DNA of 64,000 bases from the NCBI GenBank assembly GCA_021927905.1, contig BLLK01000029.1:1-64000 (forward strand), read 5' to 3'. Shown one piece after another: positions 21,091-30,387 of this stretch. Under the pieces are notes generated by a model, which was not told the origin of the DNA, made no database searches, and was given only the letters and a program-made list of their open reading frames with translations. The stretch is from Chaetoceros tenuissimus (lineage: Eukaryota > Bacillariophyta > Thalassiosirophyceae > Chaetocerotales > Chaetocerotaceae). The position numbers were made by a program, and so were the translations under genes. Each line of letters begins with the position of its first letter. The stretch's first letter is position 1.

Positions 21091-22301
21091 GAATATCGCG
21101 ACCGCATATATATTAATGAAAAGCAAAGACCTATGTTACACATTGCAAAGAGAGGCTGCCATTGGTACTATAGGAGCTTTTCTCGATGTGTAGCAAGTTC
21201 CAACACGCATATTGATGAGGAAATGATCAAGGACAACGAGACTCCACCAACGACCACCACAACGTCAACAAAGCCGAGAGTTGCTGTGATTGTAGCGGGT
21301 ACTTTGAATAGGTTCATTTTTGATTCTGCTCTGAAAAATTTGAAAAACCTATGAAAAAAAGAGCATCCGTTGACTATTATGTGTCACTAAGCACCGCTCG
21401 AATGAAAGCTTACAGGTCAGACTCAGGATACACAGACCGCCTTCAGCCAGATCCCACACTACCTTCTTCTTCTGTCGAAGATTTTGTTGACATAGAGGAA
21501 TATATACGAACCAAAATTGCCAGTTTGGCCTCGTCTGTAGGTGCCGTGAATTTGCAGAAATCTATTGATATCGATTCTGAGCCAATGCTTATCGCTAGAA
21601 GAGAAAGAGCCCTAGAAGAGAACCCAGACGAAGATCCAGACTCAAGATTTCCTATCATTGACAATAGAAACGCTGCTATATCGCAAAGGACTGCAAACGC
21701 AAATAGGAATCTTTTGAGGTTGCATCTCGCTATACAGAGTTTGTGGAAGACTGCCACCAATTGGGAAAAGGAAGAAGGTTTTAAATACGATTATGTCATG
21801 TTCCTTCGTGACGACTCTCTCTGGTTGAAAGAGTTTGACATACGCAATCTTATAGCTAAAGGTGGAGACATTTTCATCCCTGCATGTGATGCAAGGGATC
21901 CTCCTCTACAACCAAGTGAAATAAATGACCATATCCTAGTTTCGCGACGTGACACTGCAGACGTATTTGGAAATTATTATTCAGAACTATCGAAGAAAGA
22001 TGTCAAGGGTTGCATGAAACTACTGCCAGATGATTTGACAAAAGGTGGAAAGCGTGGATGCAACAGTGAAATGTTACTGAAATGGATAGTGGACGAAAGA
22101 AACATAACTGTCACCAAACTTGGACAAAGTAAGATACCCTTTCAGCGCTCTGCAAATGTAAAGCTACCGGATGGATCGAATGTTCCATGTTTCCATAAGT
22201 TTTGTCAAAGTCGGAAGCACCCCTTGACTTTCACAAATGAGTCGAATGCAATAAAAATATGCAAACAAATCGATTGGAAAAAGGTCTTTAAAATAAAGTA
22301 A
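21091..22301 (+). pseudogene. Family copy 5: C-terminal fragment with a frameshift
   Basis: Begins inside domain 1 at EYRDRIYINEKQRP and runs to the normal stop, so it lacks the anchor and most of domain 1. A single-base deletion in the stretch coding for KNLIKPMKK (near 21342) breaks the frame. The 316-codon frame after it starts at MKKRASVDYY. Variants VNLQKSID, LEENPDEDP, LIAKGG, KKDVKG and KKVFKIK link its 3' half to copy 3 and its LEENP patch to copy 10. Confidence 0.8.
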
Positions 22302-23275
22302 ATGTATTTTGAAAGTGTTCATCTATGTGCTTCTTCAAGCCACAAACTTATGTAGACTAATAGTATTGTAATTGTAATGTTCATAATCGATAGCCAATTA
22401 GAGTCATGAAAGGCGTTGCTAGATTTACCTCTCCAGTTGTTGTTATTAAAACCTCCTCGAGAAGAGAACTAGTGCCCCGTTCTTTTTCGGTAGCCTACGT
22501 GTCTAGGATTTCGAGCTTGCAATGAAAATTTAAACTTCTTCTGACCGGATCGAGAATATCATTGTTGGGAGAATCAATCAATCGGAACGTTCATGTTTGC
22601 TACTCTAGCTGATCTAAGTAGTAAAAGTCAAGCTGTTTTTGTTTCGGTTGCAACATCTTTGATCTTGTTTGGATTCATTTCAAAGTGGTATGAATAGATG
22701 GAACCGGGAAGAGATGGTAATCCTCTGTCCAGTTCTATTTTGATAGAATATTCCAGGCCTGCTAGTCCCTGGAATTCTTCTCTAGTAGTAGTTTTGTGCA
22801 AAAGTCTTTTATTTCCTACCTACAATCTATGTTGATAAAGAATCATGTCTTTCTGGAAGAAGCCAAGAGGAGTCGAGTTCCACCCTGTATCATTTTGTCT
22901 AGTCTGTCCCTTTTGGTAAGAAGTCAGGAGGCGAATTGATTGGTATTACTTCTTGTTCAGGATTATCAATCCAACTGCGACTACCTGCTAGGAAAAAAAT
23001 TGTTGGAGTGTGGGCTCTGTATGAACTGTATGAATAGTTGTCATGAATGTCAAAGTGATGTACAAATACAATACTCAATCAGAAGTAGAAAGACTTAGAT
23101 TGTATCGACTAATGCTGTGTGATGTGATTGTTGTGACGATGCTGTAGTACTTTTCTTCAGAAATTGCTTACAAAAGCCCTCAACAAAAACTATAGTGGAA
23201 TGCATTTCTACTAAGAGAATCCTCGGACGAAAATATCGCGACCAGACATAGATGAAGAAGGGGGAAGTAAACAAG

Positions 23276-23634
23276 CCAAGCTGGATGGGATTGTTAGTTT
23301 TTCTTTTTCTTTTATTACAGTAGTTAGCCGTTGATAGTTAGCTAGCGATCAAGATCGGTTGTAGGAAGAAGGAGGACAACAGGCAAAAATTCAGTCATTG
23401 GTCATCAGCAAATATAAAATATTATACGTATAACCAATGACGGTTAGAGTAGAGATCAAATGGGTACCAAGCACTATAAAGTACGTAGCAAGAATGTCAA
23501 CCATTAGTAGAGTGGGAAGGGTAATACCTTAAAAGTACGGATGTCATACGTTGGTAGTGTGAATACACGGACGGACGGACGGACGGACGGACAGAAAATT
23601 AAACGCGGTATTGGGATAACAATCTCATAATAAA
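23276..23634. mobile_element. ~355-bp insertion of unknown type with a GGAC microsatellite
   Basis: Relative to 3350-3362 (GGAAGTAAATAAATACAG), the copy here is split after GGAAGTAAA and resumes at TAAATACAG, so a short TAAA-like duplication is possible. The insert carries (GGAC)n at 23566-23592 followed by AGAAAATTAAACGCGGTA. The similar string GAAAAATAAACGGGGTA follows an ACG-rich run at 61040-61085. No clear inverted ends and no coding capacity. Confidence 0.5.
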
Positions 23635-23972
23635 TACAGAATACAGAGCTACAGAGATATGTTGCAATATCACAATCATTACATGACAACGAACTAATGT
23701 TGCCAAAATAGAAAAGAGTAAAACATGTATTATTTTTTATAGTAATGTTTGGCTACTGGACTTTCACCAGTCAAAGCCCATACAGAAATAAATAACTTGC
23801 TTATTGACAAAGAAGCCTGACAAGCAAGGAAATAGTATTCAAAATATGTAAGCTGCGGGGAGAACTCAAGCATCCATGAAAGGATACGGATCCTCAACCT
23901 CACACAGCTATGAAAAAATGAAGAACATATATAAACTTGTTGGAGCAATCTAACAACTCTCACAGGTCCTTT

Positions 23973-24830
23973 TTAGATTGGACAGAGCCCACAACTGTCA
24001 GCACAATTGGCTTTGACAGCACCATCATAAACGGTATCGGTGCAATATTTCGCAATTCATAATTATTGATTTAGCAGAGGATCCGAGTCAACAGAAATTT
24101 CAGATCGTCTAATGACATGGATTTCATAATATAGTTTATGACGAATGAATGTTGCTGGGCCGCGTAAATCCACTGTGTCTGGTATATAATGAAATGAGAG
24201 ACTTTCTCTTGAAAGCACTCGGATGAAAATTATGGATCCATCTACGTAGCAAGTGACAAGACCCAGTAATTTGAACTTATCAGTACCATTTACTGGATCG
24301 CTTCTGCTTGAATGGGATGTCGGCGCCAACACCTTGAGGTTGAAATCTAATTCCAGAGTCGTGCTGTTAATATCTTTCTTTCACTTGATCCAATGACATG
24401 AGATTTTGTAAATCTTGGTCCTTCAGGTTAATTTTAAAGCGCTCTATCATAGACGTCTTTTTTCAATGTGTTGTAGGTATATTCCCAAAGCTGTTTTGAT
24501 GGAAGCATCTTTGATGACCAAACGCGTCTCTATATGAAATGTAGGACAAACCATTACGTAACATCCCTCCAATCTTTTCGCCAGGTTTGTGGCTTCCACC
24601 ACTGTGGACAAGTAATACAGTCTGATTGTTGATGGGATCCTTCACTGTCAAAACCATTTCTACAGTGCATGTCAGCATCTCTTTCAATATAATAAGAGCT
24701 TCGGAAAAGTTGGATGGACAAAACAGTTGGATCAGATGGATATTCATAAGAATCCAATGACGAGCTAGCATTGGAGTCTAAAGATGACGTCAGGGAGACC
24801 TTTTCTATCTCTTTTTAAGAGAATTCCTCT
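23973..24830 (-). pseudogene. Diverged copy of the ShKT-tail gene relic
   Basis: Same relic family as 3710-4568 but more diverged. It preserves the longest readable middle piece, containing DKFKLLGLVTCYVDGSIIFI and FIRHKLYYEIHVIRRSEI. Broken in several places; body not recognised. Confidence 0.5.
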
Positions 24831-25201
24831 CGTTCTCCTTCCCTGGAAGGGTTAGCTAACTTGGGAGAAAATAAATGGTTGAAGTGCTCGGGTCTTTAAA
24901 AAAACTCTGATTCCCTGAGGAGAAAAAGGTAATCTCTTGGGAAAAAGAAATGGTTGAAGTGTTCAGGTCATTAATAGAAAGATCCTCTTCTGATCAGGGT
25001 TCAAGAAGGGAGAAGCCTCTGAGAGAATCATGAACTCTTGAACTTCAGTCTTGGAAAGGGCCCTCGGGTCATTTTAAAAAGATCTCAAAATTCTTTCCCT
25101 CTCTCTATCTCCTCTAAAGGGCCTGTTCGGGTCATCATGAAAAATTCTCCCTCTTCTAAGGCAGTCGGGTGAAACCGAGACATTTCTCCATTTTCCAAAA
25201 A

Positions 25202-25463
25202 GTGACAATTCCCCCAGCCCATCCGAAATTCGGCGATCCTGATCTAGATCTTGACATTTTGATTCAAGGTCTTATTGATGCCCCCCTTTTGAGAAAGAAA
25301 ACGCCTCCTACCCAAGCTACTGTCTTCTGCTCCATCCAAAAACACGTAAATATTCGCTCGTATGTTCCAAGATCTTGACATTTTCCAATAGGAAAAATAT
25401 GTACTACGAGTAATCGCCAAATCAAACTTTTCCCTCAAGCAGAATTTATACTTCTTCTTCTCT
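25202..25463 (+). promoter_or_regulatory. Proximal upstream module (type I) of family copy 6
   Basis: Starts at GTGACAATTCCCCCAG, with the GGCGATCCTGATCTAGATC block and the T/C run before the start codon, as before copies 2 and 3. It differs slightly, for example in a short TACTACGAG duplication. Confidence 0.6.
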
Positions 25464-27761
25464 ATGACGCACAACAATGCCTCCTCTCATTCCAAATCAA
25501 ATATGAAGATACGAAAGATGAAGAAGCGAAAGATGAAGAAAATTGAATTGATCCTATTGGGAATGTTACTCCTTTTGTTCCTAACAATTATTCTCAACAT
25601 TTCTATCGCCTTAGACCTAAAGATTGTCAGTGCCAACATTATCAAAGCTCCAGACAAGGACAACATGTCGATGAAGAATCAGCGACAGCATGTATTTTCC
25701 AGTAGAGAAACTCATTTCGACTTACTTCAACAGCAACGTTTGTATGATTACTCTTCTTCCAGTAGCAATCATACAGAGAGTAAGGAGCATGATATGAAAA
25801 GCATGGTGTCTCGAAATGTATCTAAACCAACACTCTTGAGACAAGCAGTAGGATTGGAACCGAGAATACAATGCCATTCACCAGAGAAGAACGTTCCCTG
25901 GATATTAGATGGTACATGTATGAAGGATCCACATCGCTCTATTTTCAGTTCTGCTTCCTATAAGCGCACTTGTGGGCTTTGCGGAAATGGTGCAGAATAT
26001 TTGAGAGAATTACAAGAAGATATTGCAAAGAAGTTTGCAAAGAAGTGCAAAGAATTAGTAGTTTACGGAGCTGCTCTTGGAAGCAAATATGAGCAATGGA
26101 TGCGATCATCAAATTTTCTTGGTGACCACAGTATCAAAGTGGTTCGACGTCATGGAACTTGCTTTTTCCAATTTGTGACTGATGTCGATCATACGGGAGA
26201 CCTTCTATCATCAGATGGTTCCCAGCGGCTCATTGTGATTGACCCATCTAGAATGCCATACAAGAACAACCGTCGGAATACAAAAATCTTGAAGCTTAAT
26301 CCTGGTCTACTCTTCCCTTGGGCTGATAGAGTGATTTGGCAGGATGCTAAACTTCTTCAATCGAATCATGGCAATATGCCTTCGCCCAAAGGTTTACCAA
26401 GCGATTACTTACTACACTTCGATCGTACCGTTGGTCGCTATGGTGTTTGCTCGAGCTACATGGGATTGCCTCCTGATAAAGCTTCTGTTGGAGACTCCTC
26501 GACAGTCAGTTTTAAAGCTCATTGCGATGCTATTATTGCTTCTGCCGAGAAGAGACCTACTGTATCTGATGATCTCGAAACTCTACGACTCCAGTGTCAA
26601 CACTACGAGGAAATGCATAGTAATGAAGCACTACAGTCGAGTCAGGTATTTTACAATCGGCATCCACTTGTTGATACTGCCTTCATCGTTTATGATATGC
26701 GTGATTCAACCTGCCGAAAATTTAATGGAGATTTTGGGTGTTCATGGCTCAGTGAAATACACTGTTTCTCCGACCGAGATCAGATTTCATTTCCACATGT
26801 ACTAGCAAGCTCAGGGTTGAGGCTTTCTCCTCATATGCAAGTTACTGGTCAAGAATATCGCGACCGCATATATATTAATGAAAAGCAAAGACCTATGTTA
26901 CACATTGCAAAGAGAGGCTGCCATTGGTACTATAGGAGCTTTTCTCGATGTGTAGCAAGTTCCAACACACATATTGATGAGGAAATGATCAAGGACAACG
27001 AGACTCCACCAACGACCACCACAACGTCAACAAAGCCGAGAGTTGCTGTGATTGTAGCGGGTACTTTGAATAGGTTCATTTTTGATTCTGCTCTGAAAAA
27101 TTTGATAAAACCTATGAAAAAAAGAGCATCCGTTGACTATTATGTGTCACTAAGCACCGCTCGAATGAAAGCTTACAGGTCAGACTCAGGATACACAGAC
27201 CGCCTTCAGCCAGATCCCACACTACCTTCTTCTTCTGTCGAAGATTTTGTTGACATAGAGGAATATATACGAACCAAAATTGCCAGTCTGGCCTCGTCTG
27301 TAGGTGCCGTGTATTTGCAGAAATCTATTGATATCGATTCTGAGCCAATGCTTATCGCTAGAAGAGAAAGAGCCCTACAAGAACACCCAGACGAAGATCC
27401 AGTCTCAAGATTTCCTATCATTGACAGTAGAAACGCTGCTATATCGCAAAGGACTGCAAATGCAAATAGGAATCTTTTAAGGTTGCATCTCGCTATTCAA
27501 AGTTTGTGGGAAACTGCCACCAATTGGGAAAAAGAAGAAGGTTTTAAATACGATTATGTAATGTTCCTTCGTGACGACTCTCTCTGGTTGAAAGAGTTTG
27601 ACATACGCAATCTTCTATCTAAAGGTGGAGACATTTTTATCCCTGCATGTGATGCAAGGGAGCTTGATGATAGATATCATGAGAACACCATCAAGCTCCA
27701 TCTCTCTCGTCAGCACTCAGCACGCCTTCAATGTGAAGTGTATGCAAACTTTGAAAGGTGA
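25464..27761 (+). CDS. Family copy 6: glycosyltransferase-like protein with replaced C-terminus, 765 aa
   Basis: The frame follows the family to about residue 732 (CDAR in domain 2, after YDYVMFLRDD). It then crosses into foreign sequence and ends after 33 unrelated residues (ELDDRYHENTIK onwards). The anchor and full DUF616-like domain are intact, but domain 2 loses NDHILVSRRDT and GCNSEMLLKW. Domain 1 could still function; domain 2 probably could not. Diagnostic variants PKGLPSD, LLHFDRT, QVFYNRH, RDST and VTGQ match copy 10. DPVSRF and WETATNW are unique here. The junction at 27660 lies in AGCTTGATGATAG, which is also present at 38465. Confidence 0.75.
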   Translation: MTHNNASSHSKSNMKIRKMKKRKMKKIELILLGMLLLLFLTIILNISIALDLKIVSANIIKAPDKDNMSMKNQRQHVFSSRETHFDLLQQQRLYDYSSSSSNHTESKEHDMKSMVSRNVSKPTLLRQAVGLEPRIQCHSPEKNVPWILDGTCMKDPHRSIFSSASYKRTCGLCGNGAEYLRELQEDIAKKFAKKCKELVVYGAALGSKYEQWMRSSNFLGDHSIKVVRRHGTCFFQFVTDVDHTGDLLSSDGSQRLIVIDPSRMPYKNNRRNTKILKLNPGLLFPWADRVIWQDAKLLQSNHGNMPSPKGLPSDYLLHFDRTVGRYGVCSSYMGLPPDKASVGDSSTVSFKAHCDAIIASAEKRPTVSDDLETLRLQCQHYEEMHSNEALQSSQVFYNRHPLVDTAFIVYDMRDSTCRKFNGDFGCSWLSEIHCFSDRDQISFPHVLASSGLRLSPHMQVTGQEYRDRIYINEKQRPMLHIAKRGCHWYYRSFSRCVASSNTHIDEEMIKDNETPPTTTTTSTKPRVAVIVAGTLNRFIFDSALKNLIKPMKKRASVDYYVSLSTARMKAYRSDSGYTDRLQPDPTLPSSSVEDFVDIEEYIRTKIASLASSVGAVYLQKSIDIDSEPMLIARRERALQEHPDEDPVSRFPIIDSRNAAISQRTANANRNLLRLHLAIQSLWETATNWEKEEGFKYDYVMFLRDDSLWLKEFDIRNLLSKGGDIFIPACDARELDDRYHENTIKLHLSRQHSARLQCEVYANFER

Positions 27762-28184
27762 AGGTGCAACATGGACCCTTTATGACTGTCCCGTTTCCAG
27801 TTTGGTGGCATCGAAAGCACTCGTCAGGATTGTATCCATGAGCTTTCCAAAAAGATCTTGGTCTATCAATTCTTGCTCAAGACGGCGATACTCTGCGACG
27901 GAGATACTATGGCGCTGACACCATTACAGGTCGTGATGGTGTGATTCCAGTGAAAATCATCATTGATCTAAGTGCTGTTCCTACCAAAAACGAGTGGAGA
28001 ATGACTGGTGATCCGCACCGTCATCTATGGCTGTTCAAGTAGATTCCTCCACAATTCATCTCCTGCTCCTTCTCCTAATTTAGAAACAACTCTTTTGAGT
28101 GAAGTTACAGAATGCACCGATACCGTCTATGATGGTGCTGTCAAAGCCAATTGTGCTGGCAGTTGTGGGGTCTGTCCAATCTAA
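27660..28184 (+). pseudogene. Relic of a host gene with Pro-rich spacer and ShKT-like tail
   Basis: Matches 38461-38975. It ends in a readable SSPAPSPNLETTLLSEVTEC stretch followed by TDTVYDGAVKANCAGSCGVC, PI and a stop: a short Pro/Ser spacer and the C-terminal half of a ShKT-like module. Upstream text is spread over frames and not recognised. The tail is homologous to that of the antisense relics in the A flank. Confidence 0.5.
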
Positions 28185-28801
28185 AACCTTCCTGTGAGAG
28201 TTGTAAAGACGCATGATCCGTGACTTTGTGTTTGCATTTTTAAGTGCATCTTTTCAACAAGTTTACATGTTATATTCTGCATTCTTTCATAGCAGTGTGA
28301 GGTTGAGGAACTGTATTCTTCCCATACGTAGATGCTTGAGTTCTCCCGCAGTTTTACATATTTTGAATACTATTTCCTTGCTTGTCAAATATCTTTGTCT
28401 GTACCGTAAGCAATTAGTGATTCATGTCTTTCTTTCTGATGAAAGTCCAGTAGCCAAAAACAATATATCTTTTATACTCTAACTTGAACTTTCTCTCTGT
28501 ACAATCATGTTCATGTGATATAGGTATGATGTACGTATTCTTTTGAACGGCTCCGTGTCATTCGTAATGCCTTCATCGTTGAAAACGTATTTTTCAAAAT
28601 TAAAATTGACATCAAGAATGAGCATAAAAAACTGCCATAGTTCTCATTTTTTCACAATCTGGTTGTGCTGAGCAGGCACTTTTTTCGTTCCTTTTTTCAA
28701 CTCCTCACCGCTACACACACCTTCTTAGAAAAGCAGTGTTTCATAGACATAACCACAAACATCTTACATTCGCACTTTTCTATTTTCCTCATTCAAGCAA
28801 G
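28185..28801. repeat. Dispersed duplicate region upstream of kinase copy 1
   Basis: About 28185-28620 matches 38976-39403. About 28579-28735 matches 48413-48590, and in part 40868-41008. The shared string GACATCAAGA lies at several of the breakpoints. Relative to the other two kinase copies a ~23-bp segment (CATGGACTGATGTC onwards) is missing near 28708. No gene seen. Confidence 0.6.
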
Positions 28802-29701
28802 ATGGGGGTTGGCTTTCATGACGATGTAGATCTTATTCCAGATAAGCGGACAGTCAGTTCGAGGATTGACTCTGAATCCAAAGATAGCTCTCGTAGAGCG
28901 AAGATGTTGCAGCAAAGATGTATGGATAGTGTGGCTAAAATGAGAGAGACTTTCAAGAATAGCAGGCCAATATTACAACATCGTATCAGTCAGCTCGAAA
29001 TTGGTGAGACTTTGGGTCGTGGAGGTTTCGAAGTACACTCACTAAGATCGATATCCTCTGAAGATGGTGAACACGAAACTTTTACGTCAATGGCATTGAA
29101 ACAAATCAGAGGCAGCCTTTACGGTGCTCAAAGATTACAAGCTCAAGCAGACTTGGCCAAAGAAGCAGAGTTCTTAAGAGCTCTCTCGACACACCCCAAC
29201 ATTATCACTCTTCATTCAACTGGAATCATTGGAAGTCCAGACTTCTTTCTTGTGATGGATAAACTTGAAAAGACTTTTGAGGATATGATCTATAAAGAGT
29301 GGAAGCCTCTATATGAGCAGCGAGATGTCAATATTAGCGAGATAAAGTTGTCGAAGCGTGAAATTAAGAAAGAGAACACGAGAAACCTCATGATTTCACA
29401 AATTAAACTCTTGATTGAAGTTTGCTCTGCTTATTCATTCCTACACGATAACTTGGTTTTGTTCCGTGACGTGAAGCCGGAGAATGTAGGCATCGACTTT
29501 GATGGCGTTGCCAAAGTCTTTGATTTTGGCCTAGCACGGGAACTGAAAGAAGAGGAACAAGTTTCAAAAGATGAGTATAAGCTCACACCACAAACAGGTA
29601 GTAGGGTGTATATGGCGCCTGAAGTATTTACTTCACAACCTTACGGATTACCCTACGATGTCTACTCGTTTTCAATCATGAAAAGACTTTTGAGGATATG
29701 A
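28802..29701 (+). pseudogene. Truncated Ser/Thr protein kinase, copy 1
   Basis: Encodes the kinase seen intact at 41075-42267 up to SFSIM, then runs into KRLLRI and a stop. A codon is lost in the ATP loop: GRGGFEV replaces GRGGFGEV. The catalytic loop FRDVKPEN, the DFG and the MAPEV motifs are present, but the C-lobe after the intron position is missing. At the break a ~162-bp internal kinase segment is repeated. Kinase copy 3 has the same break, so it predates duplication of the cassette. Probably inactive. Confidence 0.75.
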
Positions 29702-29840
29702 TCTATAAAGAATGGAAGCCTCTATATGAGCAGCGAGATGTCAATACTAGCGAGATGAAGTTGTCGAAGCGCGAAATTAAGAAAGAGAACACGAGAAACC
29801 TCATGATTTCACAAATTAAACTCTTGATTGAAGTTTGCTC
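29679..29840 (+). repeat. Internal kinase segment duplicated at the truncation
   Basis: About 162 bp from GAAAAGACTTTTGAGGATAT to GAAGTTTGCTC repeats 29276-29437. It is joined on the left within ATGAAAAGAC and on the right to inverted B-type flank at ATTCTTTATCAACATAG. The same arrangement occurs at about 49536-49697. Confidence 0.8.
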
Positions 29841-30387
29841 ATTCTTTATCAACATAGATCGTAGGTAGGAAGTAAAAGACTTTTGCACAAAACTACTACT
29901 AGAGAAGAATTCCAGGGACTAGCAGGCCTGGAATATTCTATCAAAATAGAACTGGACAGAGGATTACCATCTCTTCCCGGTTTCATCTATTCACACCACT
30001 TTCAAATGAATCCAAACAAGATCAAAGACGTTGCAACCGAAACAAAAACAGCTTGACTCTTACTACTTAGATCAGCTAGAGTAGTAACCATGCACGTTCC
30101 GATTGATGTATTCTCCCAACAATGATATTCTCGATCCGGTCAGAAGAACTTAATCTTCATAGCAAGTACAAAATCCTCTTCTTTACTAGTCTAGGAGGCT
30201 ACCGAAAAGGAACGGGACACTAGTTCTCTTCTCGAGGAGGTTCTAATAATAACTGGAGAAGTTTATCTAGCAACGACTTTCATGACTCTTATTGGCTATC
30301 GATAATAAACATTACAGTACGTACTACTACATAGTCTATATACATTGTGAATTGAAGCAGCACAAACATTTAAACTTTCAAATACAT
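29841..30387. repeat. Inverted B-type flank downstream of family copy 7
   Basis: Reverse complement of the 13510-14041 flank, with a few indels. No gene. It joins the kinase fragment to the 3' end of copy 7. Confidence 0.75.

Larger units (their letters stand above)
22302..25201. repeat. B-type then A-type flank joined, diverged copy with an insertion
   Basis: First ~500 bp is the B flank. From about 22800 the A flank follows, more diverged than in the other copies, with an antisense relic at 23973-24830 and the distal upstream block before copy 6. This suggests the ancestral order was B then A, and that copies 1 and 2 lost the B part. Confidence 0.65.

Noticed and set aside
23276-23634. Possible solo LTR
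   Set aside because: No TG...CA ends, no primer-binding or polypurine context and no clear 4-6 bp duplication; left as an unclassified insertion.
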